Positions 12,101-24,710 of a DNA stretch of 64,000 nucleotides are shown piece by piece. The position numbers were made by a program, and so were the translations under genes. Location of the stretch: positions 57,365-121,364 of the forward strand of contig JAMDHS010000064.1 in assembly GCA_029717555.1 (NCBI GenBank), read 5' to 3'. The notes beneath the pieces are model-generated. The model was not told the origin of the DNA, searched no databases, and saw only the letters and a list, made by a program, of their open reading frames with translations. Numbering within the stretch: the stretch's first letter is position 1; each line of letters opens with the position of its first letter. The stretch comes from Peribolospora baueri. Its lineage: Eukaryota > Basidiomycota > Peribolosporomycetes > Peribolosporales > Peribolosporaceae.

Positions 12101-15054
12101 CTTGGACGAAGGAGAAGCGACAACTGGAGCGGCGGCTCTGCGCCAGGAAAGATGCTCCTCATCTCGCGAAGAAGAGCTGGGCCCAGTCGACGGCGGTGGT
12201 GGTATTGGCGTAGAGGGGCCCGTGCTTCCCGTCCGCGGAGTCGGAATCTCTTTCCTATGAGCTTCATCTCGCTGAAAGCTCGGCGAAAGCCTTTGCGAAG
12301 GTTGGAAGGCCGCCGCGCCCGACCGCGGAAGGTCCGACTCTCGCGGTCGGCCAACGTCACGAGGAGGCAGAACCGCTTCGGATCCACGGTCGTTCTTTGG
12401 TCTCCAAGCTTCCTGCCGAGCTTGCCCCGCTGCCTGGTTAGCGACGGAGGCGGATCTGACAGACGGGGACGTCGCCGGTGGTGCAGCGGCGGCCCCCGCA
12501 CCCGGCTCCTCCGCTGCTTTCGCGGGGACAGGCGCCTTCGCTGGCTCCTTGGGCTGGGTCTCTGCCGCCGCCTTAGCACCTGCCGCAAGCGCCTTCGCCT
12601 TCTCCTCCAACTCGAGAGCCTTCTTTCTCGCCCGTTCCTTCTGCGCCTCCCGCTCTTCCTCTTCCTTCTGCCTTCGCATTCGCGCCCGCTCTGCAGCTGA
12701 ATGCATCTCATTGGCCTGCATCTTCTCAAACTCTTCCTTGTCCGGCGGGGGGAACGGTCCGGTAGCACTCGGACCCGAACCCGAACCCGAACCTGGACCG
12801 GGACGGTTCGTGCCATCGGACGGAGGAAGTTGCTGAGGAAGACTCTGTTGTGCGGCGATGGGCGACAGGAAAGACTTTAGCCCGCCGACAGCTGGTGGCG
12901 GAGGCCGTGAGGGTCCGTCAGCTGGTTGAGACTCAGAACGAGGACCGTCGGCGATCGCACCGGGCCCAGCGACGGGTAAGGGTCGCTGTGGCTCGCCGAC
13001 CGGAGCCGGAGGCTCCCGATCCCGTTCCCTTGCAGCCCGCCAATCACCGGAGGAGCGCGCCGGCTCTGCCATCGGGAACGTCCGGGCGCCCACGGCGGGG
13101 TCGCTTTGGGGGGTCCCAGCCTTGTGCGGGGGCTCGTCGTGCCTGAACTGTAACAGGCGGCCTTGAGGCCTAGGCCCGGCCTCGTTGGGCCGAGCATCAC
13201 TGAGTCGACGAGGAGCCGCAGACGATGCCGGGGATGGTACGGCCTCGGGAGGCTGGCCGACAGATGTGAGGTGAGGGGGCGCATCATGAACTCCGGACGG
13301 GCGACGGAGGAGATGGAAGGACGGATGTGGGGGAGGATCGCGTCCTCGGAAGTCTGAGCCTGGCACTTGACCAAGGCCCGGAGCCGGTCGACGATTCCAG
13401 ACATTTGCGGGCGATTCGGAGACTCTCCCGTTGTTAGGCTCCAAACGATTCGACCTCTCATTGAACAGAGCTCTCGGTCCAGGGGCGTGCGGAGGCGGTT
13501 CGCGACTCGCCCGTGGCGGCGGCAGTACGTCGCCATCCGGCGCGGCCACGCGGCTTTCCTTACTACCGGCCTCGGCAGCGGGTCCATCAGGACGAGGATG
13601 TCCGCTCCTCGGCCAGCTCCGGTCAAAGTCGTCGACGAAGCGATCTTCCTTGCTGACAGGGGGACCTCGGGATTCGTCTGCCGGTGGAGGCAGAGGTTCT
13701 TCCATGTGCTCATTCTCTTCGTGATGAGGAATTTTGTATTGCGTGCCGTCACCAAACTCGACCACCTCGTCCAAAAACCCGCTATCTTCATCCTCCATCT
13801 GATGCAAGAGGCGAGCGAACATAACGGGGAAAGGTCAGCAAGCCACAACTTTAAACCCCAAGCTCCACGATATCATCAGCTAGACAACAACGGGAAGCGA
13901 TCGTAAACAAAGGGTAGGAACGTGGCTCACCTCATCCCAATGGCTCGCATTCTTATCCAGTCCCGTTCCCCTAAATCTGTCCAAGCCCCTTAACAAAGCC
14001 TGCTGCTGCGCGGCGGCTTCTGCCGCCTCCCTCTTCTCCCTCTCCTCCTTTTCTCGCTTTCCCTTGGCCGCCTCGGCCGCCGTGGGGAAGTCCTTACTCG
14101 GCACGACGGTGGTCGTAGTTGGCGCCTTTACGACGCCCCATGCGGAGCGACTTGGAGACGCCGTGCGCACCTTCGACGCCAGCTGGCTCAGGGGCCCGGG
14201 GGACGCTCGAGGCCCTGCGCCGCCGGCACCGGCCGCTCCAGCTACGGGTGAACTGGTGCGTGAAGAGTGCCCGGAAGCCATGGACGTGAGCCGTGGAGCG
14301 GCATTGGCGGCGCCGAGAGCTGGAGAAGCGTTGGGCGATGGAGAGGAGACATTGGCGACGCCGTGGGCGGGCTGCGTTGGGGCAGCCGTAGATGAGGGAC
14401 CGGGACGAGCCCAGCCAGCGGGTGCAGAGGTGGTGCCAGTGGAGACTTTGCTCGTCACCAGGCGGGAGTGCGGGGAGGATGTGCTCAGACGTCCTGAAGG
14501 AAGGAAAGGAAGGGGGAGACTTTGTGAGAAAAGAAATGCGCAGAGCGTGTGATGGCCAGCCTTCCATCCATCCATCATCCTAAGCAGATGGGGGTCTCAC
14601 CAGCAGGGGCGACCGGGCTCGAGACGGCGGCCCTTGGCGGCGTGACGGGCGAGCTTGCCTTCTCCAGGAAGCGTCTGTTGACATTGAGGGAAGAGAACTT
14701 TTTTGCAGTCGAGGAAGCCGTCGCTGCTGCTGCCGCGGCCTTCGGACTGTTCTCGGCGCCAGTGGGTGAAGTGGACTCCAGGACAGGCGAAGCTGTCGTG
14801 GGGCCCGCGGTTTCACCTGTGGCCACCGCCGGCGCCGTCGTCGTCGTCGCCGATGTAGCCTCTAAAGTCGGGGGTGCGGTGCGTCCTGCATCAGTATCAA
14901 TCAATCCGGATGAGTGGCCTTGTCCTGTTGCGCTCTCAGCAGCTGACAGAGACGGCCGGAGAGGCACGGAGGCGGGCCCGCCACCGGTGGTGGTGTCGGT
15001 GGCACCGTCAGCCGTCGTCGAACTCGTCGCAGCCGATGTGCCTTCGCCGCTCAT
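9108..15054 (-). CDS. Very large disordered Pro/Ser/Ala-rich protein, function unknown
   Basis: Minus-strand gene in four exons: 15054-14601, 14493-13931, 13798-10505, 10430-9108. Phase is kept at all three introns (74-132 nt), giving about 1,877 aa. The protein is mostly low-complexity. Islands that look conserved are a short N-terminal motif KKFSSLNVNRRFLEKA, a charged helix KEEEEREAQKERARKKALE in exon 3, and an aromatic/basic block (VPVWPVQFLSWDPP to KKRFNRGIVISP) near 11220-11500. The C-terminus is Pro/Gly/Tyr/Gln-rich and ends NRSLW. The N-terminal motif faintly resembles BAT2/PRRC2-type N-termini; I do not rely on this. An RNA-granule or translation role would fit such composition but is a guess. 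The start at 15054 is the first in-frame ATG that leads into the Thr/Ala-rich exon; I see no convincing upstream exon. Confidence 0.75.
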
Positions 15055-15493
15055 CTCCCGTGTTGGCTGCGCCCTCGTCCTTCCTGCCGATTTGTAGGCC
15101 GGCTCTGGGAGATGGAGGTGAAGCGAAGGAGTGGGCGCGGTGCCGGTCACTCTGGGGACCGTGGGGGGAATGGAGGGGTATCTAGAGCGTCGAGAGGAGA
15201 GACTTGGATGGAGCGCGACGCGATCAAAACTTGAACCGCAGCTCACACGGGCGGGTCCAGTTTTGGCAAAACCCTGCCCCCTCCATTCGGCTTTCCTTTG
15301 CTTCGGGCGCCCGACACCGTGGGCAACGTACGTCTATGTATCAATGAGCGCATCGTGCACGGATTTCCAAGGCGAGCGTGTGTGATGCTCTCGCACGAGA
15401 GAAAAAAAAGGGAACAGGTATACACATGATGTGCAGCCATCTAGATCGACACCGGTACAGCGAAACCCCCGTTCCCTGCTTCGCTGCCGTCCT
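15055..15493. other. Intergenic: upstream of disordered-protein gene, 3' end of complex I gene
   Basis: About 440 bases between two minus-strand genes. It should contain the promoter and leader of the downstream gene (start 15054) and the 3' untranslated region of the complex I gene (stop 15494). Nothing else is recognised. Confidence 0.5.
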
Positions 15494-16981
15494 TTACTTC
15501 TTTTCGCTCTTAGCCTCCTCCTTCGGCGGCTGCAGCTTGTACGTCTCGGGCCGCGCGTCCACGCCGCTACCGACCTGTTCCCACGGAGACGTGCCCTCAA
15601 AGTTCCTGGATGCGTGGAGGGGATGATAAAAGGCAGAGAGTCAATGTCGACTCACACGAGCCTGGCCGGTTGAGTACGTGCTCACCTGAATGCCTGAGTG
15701 AGCTGGAGAGGCTCGCTGGAAGGAGCGCAAGGGAGAAATGCAAAGAACACGTGTCAAGGGCCTGCTCGACCTCCGTACAAAGAAAAGGGAGCGACCACGC
15801 GGCAGACTGTGGGACTCACTACACCACCCGCTTCCTCTCCTCGTCGTATCGCACTTCAGTGTACCCCGTCAGTGGGAAATCTTTCCGCAACGGGTGTCCC
15901 TCAAATCCTGAAGAGACGGAGGACAACAGGGGCGTGATCAGTCGTCGTAATCTCATCTGTACACGGCAGATACACGACGCGATACCGATTCGATAAGTAA
16001 TGATAAAAATCCATACCGTAGTCGGTGAGAATGCGTCGCCTGAAAAAAAAAGCGGGGAAGTGACATTACAGAAGTTGAGCGAACGATAACACTGGGCGAA
16101 GGAAGAACAGCTGAGCGATGGTCAGGTCACTCACAAGTCCGGGTGGTTGGTGAAGAAGACGCCGTAAAGGTCCCAAATCTCACGCTCGTACCTGTAAGGA
16201 TGACGCAAAGAAAAGAACAAGAGCGAGCCACAATGTTCGTTAGTCTTCCGTTCTCTGACCCAAACCTTCATCGACCACGGTCGCCGAGAGACGTTCTGCC
16301 GCGCGTGGACTCACCAGTCAGCGCTCCTGAACAGACCGGTGGCGCTGGGCACGGGAGACACCTCATCGGCGTGTGTCTTGACCCTGATCCTGGCGTTGTA
16401 ACGGATGCTGAGCATGTGGTACACCACCTCAAACCTCTGCGCCTTGGTCGGGTAATCCGCGCCGCTGACGTCCATGAGCGCCTTGAACTGGCAAGACGTG
16501 TGGTCGCGGAGGAACTGCAGAACGGGCAGCAAGCCCTCAGGGTGCGCGTACAGCGTCAGCTCGTCCTTGTACACGCTGAATTGCTGGATAAACTTGGGGA
16601 GCAAGGAGACAAGGTAGGCGCCGTAGTCGTGCAAGGGCTCCGAGACCGAAGCGAACTTTTCCGCGTGGTTGATGCCCGCAGGCTCGGCGTAGGGGGAGTG
16701 GGGAGAGACTGCGGGAGCGAACGAGACAGAAGCGACGAAGATGGATGCGACATGAGCGACGAGCGACTGCCTTTGTTATTGCATGGATGATCACACGACC
16801 TCTGCGCTATTCGCTTACCCTTGTCACCATCCTTGCGAGCGACGAAGCTTGTCTGGAAGCCGCGACGAGTGCCGGCGACGAAGCCGACCGCGGAGGACGT
16901 CCGGGCGACCGAGGTCGCGGGAGCCGGGCGGAGAGAGATAGCGGAGCGAGGGAGTACGCGAGCCACGGATCGGCAAGCCAT
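15494..16981 (-). CDS. NDUFS3: Mitochondrial complex I 30-kDa subunit (NDUFS3/NuoC type)
   Basis: NADH:ubiquinone oxidoreductase subunit of the matrix arm. Seven exons on the minus strand: 16981-16819, 16708-16315, 16191-16135, 16039-16017, 15907-15820, 15715-15686, 15605-15494; lengths sum to 288 codons plus stop. The N-terminus ([19 protein letters not shown]) is an Arg/Ser-rich mitochondrial presequence. The core carries the family signature [19 protein letters not shown] then [19 protein letters not shown], the latter created by joining the 23-nt exon 4 to exon 5. The C-terminal tail after [10 protein letters not shown] ends in Lys/Glu. Six introns in a gene this short is heavy even for this window. 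It shares a 240-bp divergent promoter with the SPF27 gene. Confidence 0.95.
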
Positions 16982-17221
16982 GGTGAAGATGGAGAGAAAT
17001 GGAGGCTTAGCGTTGGGCGAGCTGAGCTGACGCTGGACGCTGGCTAGGATAGGATGAGCGGTCGAGGAGGTCGGCTTCGATCTCGGGCGGCCGAGGCCGG
17101 ACGCAGACGGGCTTGGGTTAGGGTTAGGGTAGCTTGCTGCGGCAGCCCATCGACTGACCGGGCTGACCGTGCGTGGTCGGATCGTCGGATCGACGACGAC
17201 GACGACGACGAACACAGAACG
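16982..17221. promoter_or_regulatory. Divergent promoter, complex I subunit / SPF27
   Basis: The two start codons are 240 bases apart and point away from each other, so both promoters lie here. No clear TATA box. The notable element is a telomere-like TTAGGG run at 17115-17130, listed separately. A GAC/GAC-type trinucleotide run (about 17194-17212) precedes the SPF27 start. Confidence 0.6.
17115..17130 (+). promoter_or_regulatory. Interstitial TTAGGG repeat in a divergent promoter
   Basis: The plus strand reads GGGTTAGGGTTAGGGT, two and a half telomere-type units. Fungal Tbf1/Teb1-type Myb factors bind TTAGGG units in promoters, so a regulatory site is plausible. No flanking repeats suggest an old telomere. 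Confidence 0.6.
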
Positions 17222-18330
17222 ATGGCGGAGGCACGAGAAGCGGTCATCGACGCCCTGCCGTACTACGACAGGGAGATCGAAACCATCCAAGGTGAGCGTT
17301 CGAGGCATTTCTATCGCTTATGAGAGGCTGCAAGCTCGACTAGGCGACGGAACCCCCGCCGCACCTATTCGTTCACTCATGCGTGCCTCCCCATATTTCA
17401 CAGGCCTCCGAGCGCGAGTGGATAGGGAAATCCAGAATGAGCTCAAGGCCGTGGCTCGAAAGGAGGACCCGGAAGAGCTGACTTCGAGACTCCCACGCAC
17501 CGCCGAGCTTTTCAAGGATAACGAGTTGCTCCAGGCTGAGCTCGCTCGGGCCGAGGCGCGCACTCCCTTGGCGGCGATCGACACGTCGCGATACCAGCTG
17601 CCTGCGCCACCGGAGGGCGCTTCGGAGGAAGAGTGGAAAAAGGCATTAGACAATGCAAAGGCACAACTAGAGTATCAAGGTTTGAGGTGAGCATCAGCCG
17701 GGTGGCTGTGTTCGCGATAGTCTGAGACGGCGGGCAGAGGGTACGACCCGGGCATGCTGCTGTCGGCGACCTTTCTCTGGGCCTTGAGCCGACCCGTTGT
17801 ACCTAGTCGAGTCTACTCGGGCGTACATGTGTTCATTTCCGATTCGCAACTGACGCCAATATTTGCTTCCTCCCACCCTCCGTCCATTTTGCCCCTTGGC
17901 ATGGTCACGATATCGTAGGATGACCAACGTTGAGCTTCTCCGGCAATACGGCGCCAACGCCTGGAGGGTACACAACTTCCAACAAGAGGGCTTCGCGGCG
18001 GAATACGAGCGTGCGTTGGAAGCGATGAAGGATCAGACGACGGAAATCAACAGGCTGAGGAAGGCTGGGCAGGTGAGTCGGCTCATCTTCCCGCATCGCA
18101 CCCTTTCTGCGGCCTCGGTGCTTAATTCGACCGCTGACTTGCGTCCCTCTGTCGACCCGGGAAAGACCGAAGCGGGCTCCCGTCTGACATCTCTCGAATC
18201 CCGCTGGACGGAGCTCGTTTCTCGCACGCTCCAAGTCGAGGTTGCCAACCTAGCGGGGGAGGCCCAACTGGCAGAGCTGAGTGCGGAGGAGGAGAAGCTG
18301 AAGAAGAGGCTGGCCGAGTTGGATCGATGA
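17222..18330 (+). CDS. SPF27: Pre-mRNA-splicing factor SPF27 (BCAS2/Cwf7)
   Basis: Coiled-coil component of the Prp19/NineTeen complex that joins the spliceosome at activation. Four exons: 17222-17291, 17404-17686, 17919-18072, 18166-18330; 223 aa. Features match the family: N-terminal DALPYYDREIE, a basic/acidic coil (VDREIQNELKAVARKEDPEE), central RYQLPAPP with a following acidic segment, QYGANAWRVHN, and a long C-terminal coil ending EEKLKKRLAELDR. Intron 3 (18073-18165) ends in AAG, is 93 nt and has no in-frame stop, so an unspliced form would stay open; I exclude it because the flanking coil reads through cleanly as GQTEAGSRLTSLESRW. Length is close to the usual 220-230 residues. Confidence 0.93.
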
Positions 18331-19674
18331 TACCGTCAGGCCGGGGGGCGGGTCTTTTGGTCTCGTATTTGTATGTGTCACGTCTAGGCAGATTCGTGCT
18401 TAGGGTGCATCGGGTGTGTACGATATCTGGACGATGGATCCGATGCTGGGGGTAATCGGATGGACTTCCGACGAACTGGATGTACCTGCTGCCACCCCAG
18501 ACCCGCCTAGGTCGACTTCGGAGACGACGAAGGGATAGCCGAGTCGCACGAAAGCGCTCGGGCTGGAAACCAACCCCTTCTTGCCCCTGCCGAGGAGGAC
18601 ACGAAAGCCGGCGCGGAGGGGGAAGGGACTTTGCAGCATCCCTTTTTTCTCTCTTTTTTTCGGCGTTGCTGGTGTCGAGCACGACCGTTCGTTCGTTCGC
18701 ACGCCACCCACAGGCTCCCTCGAAGCCGTCGCATCGGCAAACGACTGCCTGCTTGCATACCGCGAGCCATAACCGTGTGTCTGAGCGAACGCTGGTCCGA
18801 AGTTGGCCCAAACAAAGGGTCACGACGACGTATTGGGATGTTCCCCGTCCATGCTCCTCCCCAATCTGCAGGACGCGGCCCCCTTGCCTCCCTCCGTCCG
18901 TCCGTGTCGTCTTTTTTCGCCGTTCTTTTCCAATGTCGGGGAGGGGGCGTAGGGGAGAGGAGAAACATGGCGTGTCTGTGTGGGCGAAAGAAGAGCGGGA
19001 GGACACCGACGACGATGACGGAATGGACGAGGCCCTGTGTCCCTGTCCTTATCCTGGCACCGCCCTCGAGGCTTGTGTGAGATGCAGAACTGCAGTCCTT
19101 TTTGCGCCTCGTCCCCTCGCTGCCAGAACATTCATGCGGTTGGCAAGGAAAGAAAGCAAGGGTCATCCCGATCGCGACGACGTGCGTGTATGGAGGGAGA
19201 GATCGGTCCGCGTCGACTCACCTTCCTTGCACGGGCAAAAAAAAAAAAGGGAAGAGAAGAGAAGAGAAGAGAAGAGAACGTTGCGGCCTTCGCATCAAGC
19301 GCCGCGTTTCGGCTTTTCTCGAGATGGGGACCAAAACTTGGCATTGCATTAGACGATGTGGGCGGGTATTGGAAATGCTGCAGACGAGCAGGACGCGGGC
19401 GGAGAGGGAAGGAAGAGAAACGACACGCGGATGGGGATGGGGACGGAGACAAGGAGAGGGAAGCCCGAACTGACGCGACTTGGCTAGTAGTCATGAAGCA
19501 ACCACGGAAAAAAACAAGAGACCTCAAAAACAAAGGTTCACCACCCTTTCACAGGCGTCGCATCGCGATCGACTCAAAAGACAGCGAGGCGAGACGAGCC
19601 AGGCATTCCGAACAAAAGCGCGCGCGCACAGTCCGGCACCAAATAAAAGGAAGGAACGAGGCGGGACGGAGCCA
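18331..19674. other. Intergenic between convergent SPF27 and BCK1-type genes
   Basis: About 1.3 kb containing both 3' ends. Open frames on both strands overlap and lack motifs. A GAAGA purine repeat lies at about 19250-19278. I see no gene. Confidence 0.55.
19250..19278. repeat. GAAGA purine repeat
   Basis: Tandem GAAGA units after an A-run (about 19238-19248). Simple sequence in the 3' intergenic region. Confidence 0.8.
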
Positions 19675-22600
19675 TCATTTCTGGTTGACGATCTTGGCAA
19701 GCTTAGAATCTTTAAAGTTCCATCCCTGTCAGCGAGCGACACGGTCAGATAGAAGTGGGGTAGAACGCATCAGTACCGCTCATCCCTAGACAATTGCGAT
19801 TCCAGCTCTCGCAACCCACCTCGGGGGGCTGCGGGAACGGGTGCGACATGAGCTGACGAGCGGTCGGCCTTGCGGCCGGATCGATGGTGAAGCACAACTT
19901 GATGAAATGCTCGGCCTCCTCCGACAACGTCACGTCGTCCGGGATCGGCGGCGCCTGGCGCTCCTTGCCGAGCTGAAAGAGGAGAATGTGGAGAACGCGG
20001 GGGAAGGGAGCGACAATGGGTTAACGGGTTCGAGTTGCGGCGAATCCTAAACGGTCGCGCGCGCCCGCTCACCCTGAAAATGGCTTGCACGGCCTGCTGC
20101 TGCGACCACGGCCGTCTGCCAGCGAACATCTCCAGAACGACGCAGCCCAAGCTCCAGATGTCGATCTTGGCGCTGTAGCCCCTGTGACTGTAATTGACGA
20201 CCTCGGGCGCCATCCAGAAGATGGAACCCTGCATCGACATGCCGCTGTCGTCGTCATAGATACCGTCGCTGCGCTTGGAGATGCCAAAGTCGGAAATCTT
20301 GCAAGTGCCGGAAAAATCGACGAGGATGTTGTCGGCCTTGAGATCGCGATGGAGGATGTGACGGTCATGCAAATACGCCAGACCGTCGAGGATCTGGTCT
20401 GTGAACGACTTGATGACGTTTTCCTCAAACTTGCCGTGCTTGTACAGACAGCGGCCGACGGAGCCACCGGGAACGTACTCGAGAAAGATGCTCAAAAAGT
20501 CTTCTGTCTCCTCGAAACCGAGGTATTGCACGATCTTCGGGTGGTCGAGGTCCTTCATCGTCACCATCTCCGACTTGAGCGCGGCCACCATGCTGGCCTG
20601 CCGGGCGTCGTCCCTGTCGGACGCCGTCCTGGGCAGCTCGACCTGTTTGACCGCAAGCATCTCTCCCGTAGTGGCGTTGAGGGCGAGGTAGACTTGGCCG
20701 AAGGAACCCTTGCCGATGCGTTCACCCTTGACCCACTTGAAGGTCGCTGTGAAAAAGAAAACGAACGAACGAGCCCAAAAGCAAAGATAGGAGAACGATA
20801 TGAGAGTGGGCTCGCGTAAGTCTCATGGTTCCACACACACACTCACGTTTTTGCGGCTCGGTCGACGAAGGAGACTCGGAGGCAGGGGTCGTGGTGGAGA
20901 CCAACCTCTCCTGAGCGGGCGTCATCTCGATGACGCGAGTGCCCCAAAGCTTGGTGCTCCGTCTCCTCGCCAACGCACCCTCCTCCTTGCCGAGCCTGCC
21001 CGCGGCGGTCTTCTCGAGCATCCGCTTGCCCTCCTGCGCGACGACCCTGATGCTCTTCCTCGAGCGCAGCCGAAGCTGTCGCTCCGTCGAAGGGCTCGTC
21101 GCCGGCACGTCGCTCTTGGGGCTGCTCGTCACCGGACTGCCGGGTAGGCCGGAGGCTTCGACGATGGGCTTGTCGAGGTCATGATTGGGGAAAAAGTCCT
21201 CCAGGTTCTCGTACACTTGCTCGGCCGGCGGACGGAAGGCCCATACGTGCTCTCTCCGGTGGAAGGAGTTGCTACGGCCCAATAGCGGCGAAGGTTTCGG
21301 TTGTGTGGACCGTGAACCAGTAGTGGAAGACGCCGATGCCGCGGGCGAGAAGTCCTCTTCCGCGGGGCTGCTGGTGACCTTGGGCGGAGAAGAGGGCACG
21401 ACGGGGTCCGGGTCGATGCGGACGCGCAGCTCCGGCTTCTCCGCCTTCTTGGAAGAACTGGCAGAGCTGGAGGGATCGGAAGGTGGGACCCACCAAGTGG
21501 TCGCATCGTCTGGCTCGTCGGGCTCATCAGGAAACGGTTCGAACGCGCCGTCTTCGTTGTCGTCCTCGGGAGCTTGGTCAAAGGCGTCGAGCCCGAGCGC
21601 GCCGCGGGAAACTCCGTTGGACTCGGACTGTTGGTTGGAAGAGATGGGCGGGACGACGGTGGAGGGGCCAATGGTGGAGGAGCCGGTGCTGCCCCTGAGC
21701 GTGCCCTCGCCGTCGCCGTCGTCGAGCATGAGGCGAGCTAAAGCGTCGGCGCCGCTGCGGCCCGGGAACGTATCTTCGTCCTCTCTGTGGCCGTCGGTGG
21801 TACTCTCCATAGGAGCCGGCTTCGGAGGCGTCGGCAGGAGACGGTGGACGATGTCCTCACGACGAGCGACTGCCGCGTCGGCGATGGGACGGACCGGCGG
21901 TGTCATCGCGACGTTGTTGTTGTTGTTGTTGCCGACGGTTTCCTTGGGCGGTCCGCTCGTCGAGCTCCTCGCCGACGTGGGAGGGCTGTGCACCTCCTCA
22001 GCGATGCCGGCGTAAGGGCTGTCTTCGTAGGACGCGTTGCGACCGTGCAAAGACGCTGCCGAGCTGGACGTGTAGGAAGACCCTGAGGACCTCGTGGCGC
22101 CGTCGACGGCGTTACGTTCGTACGGAGGCGGCGGCGGGCCTCCCTGGAACCTCTGCGGCTGTTGCCTCGCGGCCGACAAGGGGACGGGAGGCGTGCGATG
22201 GAAATGCTCCGAGACCGATCCGGCGCGCAAGGCCTCCGGCACTGACTCGACCGGGTTCTTTCTCGGGCTACGCGGTCCGTGTACGTGCATCGGCGGCAGA
22301 GGGCCGGGCCTTCCGGCTTGTGGGAACGGCGCCGAGGTGGGCTGAGGCTGCCTCGGCTGTGCGCTCTCGCGGAGCGTCTCTTGCACTGTCTTGCCCGGCC
22401 CGAGGGAGCCGACGTTGCGGGCCATGCAGAACTCGTCGACCTGACGGGCGGAGCTGTACGGGAACATGGTGGTGGAGACGTCGTTGTACGTGTGTACGGT
22501 CATTGGACGAGAGCCGGAGTACTGGGTGGGCAGGATGGGGTCGTAAGACGTGGCTGGTCGCTGACCAAACACGATGGGACTGGGCGAGCGATGCGGGTCG

Positions 22601-24640
22601 GGGCGGGCGCGATTGGGATCCATGTACTGCCTCACCGGGGACGGCGGATAAGGAGAGACGAGAGGGGACTGGGTGTAAGAAGAAGTTGACTGAGAGGGCA
22701 TGATGGGCCCCGCGCCGTTAGGTCGCGGCTGGCCGTACTGAACGGGTCGCGACACGGGAACGACGGGCACGGGCCGTCCGGAGGCGTCGAGGTACACAGG
22801 CGGGCGCATCATCCGGTTCGGATCCATGCCGGGCGGCGGCGGCGGCGGCGGCGGTGGTTGCCGTCTAGGGTCGCCAGAAACCATGTAAGAGCCCATACTC
22901 TCAAGCGACCTTTGGGGCAAGAGAGGGGGGGGGCCGGTGGGTTGCCGCGGCGGCATGGACGGCGGCTGACCCGGAGGCCACCACTGTTCGCCGCCGTTGG
23001 GCCCACCGAACCGCTGTGGTCGGATGATGGGAGAGCCGCCGGCGCTGCCGCCGCCGCCCCCGCGGAGGTCGTTCAAGTTATCCATGCTCTTGGTGCTGTG
23101 CAGGGCCGGGTTGCGGGACATTTGAGTCTGAATGGGCGCCGGATGCGGTGGGCGTCCTGGTGCGGGAGGAGGGTAGGGACCGAATGGCACAGGCGGTTCC
23201 GGTCCGCGCGAATTCTGCCTCCCCGGCTGCAGCGAAGAGGGCAGCGCGCGGTCGTACGACGGACCACGTTGAGGGGGCCTGGGCGGACCGTACCCCTGTT
23301 CCTGATATCGCTGCGGCGGCGGAGGAGGGAAGGGCGGGCCCTGCGTCCGAACGGGGGACATGGAGTTGTCGTACGGTCTCTGAGCCGAGGCGGACGGGTA
23401 AGAGTGCCCTTGAGGGCTCGACGCGGACCGGGGGTGTGGTGGTGGGCTGGAAGTGGTGGGAAGGTGGACGTCTTCGTAGTGCGCGGTGGTCGGTGCGCTA
23501 GCGACGGATGCGCTGGCGACAGAGTGAATGGACGGGCGAGGAGACTGGGGCGGCGGCTCTGGAGCGGGAGCTCGGAAGGAGGGTGGAGCACTGGAAGTGG
23601 CGTTCATCCTCTTGACGAAGAACTTGAGCGAGCCTTTATCATCTCCGCAGCCGAGACACAGGACGAGGAGCCTGTCGTCGTCGATCGGAGACTTGCTCTC
23701 GTTCTGGCCTATCTCGGTCAAAAAGAGAGCGAAGGACGACCAATTCTCGTCGTGAAGATCTGAAAATGGGGATGGATGGACGGACGGGAAAGGCCAGGCC
23801 TGCGTCAACGGACGACGAAACGAGGAAGAAGAAGAGCGGACAGGACACAAAGGAAAGCGGCGCTGGGCGGTGGGCACTCACTGAGCTTGGCGAACATTTT
23901 CTCCTTGATGGCCCGCGCCTCGTTCAAACCGGTGACGTCGACGACGGAGAAACGCTCGTTATCGTCGGTGACAGCGATGCGCACCGTGTCGGAGGAGCGT
24001 TCGAGGGAGTGGTCGCGCACGTAGCCGTTGAAGCTGCCGTCCCGACCACCTCCTCCAGCCCCTCCTCCTCCGCTGGTTCCACCAGAGCCGCGCCGGTCGC
24101 TTTCCTCGCCTCCTCCCCTTCCGCCGCCTCCGCTCCCGCCTCCACCGGCGCTACCGTCGCCGCCACTTCCCACTCCAAAGCCGATTCCGCCTCCGCCTCC
24201 GCCACCGGCCACGCCGCCGCCAACGCTTCCGCTCCTCCCGCCGCCCGTCTCCCCACCTTCCTGCGGGCGCGCTCCCCCTCCTCCGTCAGGTCCGTCTTCG
24301 AACGGCTCCAAGAGAACCTCGAAGCCATCCTGGTCATAGCTGGCTTGCCTCTCGTGCTTGTCCGACGGGGACGTGGTCATCTGGCCTCCGACGACGCCGC
24401 TTCCTTGCGGGGCTGAAGTGGTGCGCGGCGAGATGCCATCAGCGGAAGAGGGTGGGCCGGCGCTGGAGGGTGAGGATGGTGATTGAAGATAGGACAAGCC
24501 GAGCACGACCGAGGAAGCGTCGTCCCACCGTCGGCCGTCCATTCCGGAGCGGCCCAGAGACTCGGAGAGAGAGGTGAGTGAGCTGGATGCTGGGATCGTC
24601 AGGTTTCGCTGCTGAGAAAAGGTGAGGCGAGAAACACGCA

Positions 24641-24710
<70 letters not shown>

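Noticed and set aside
17115-17130. Telomere end or chromosome fusion scar
   Set aside because: Only two and a half units with normal gene promoters on both sides; no degenerate telomeric flank.
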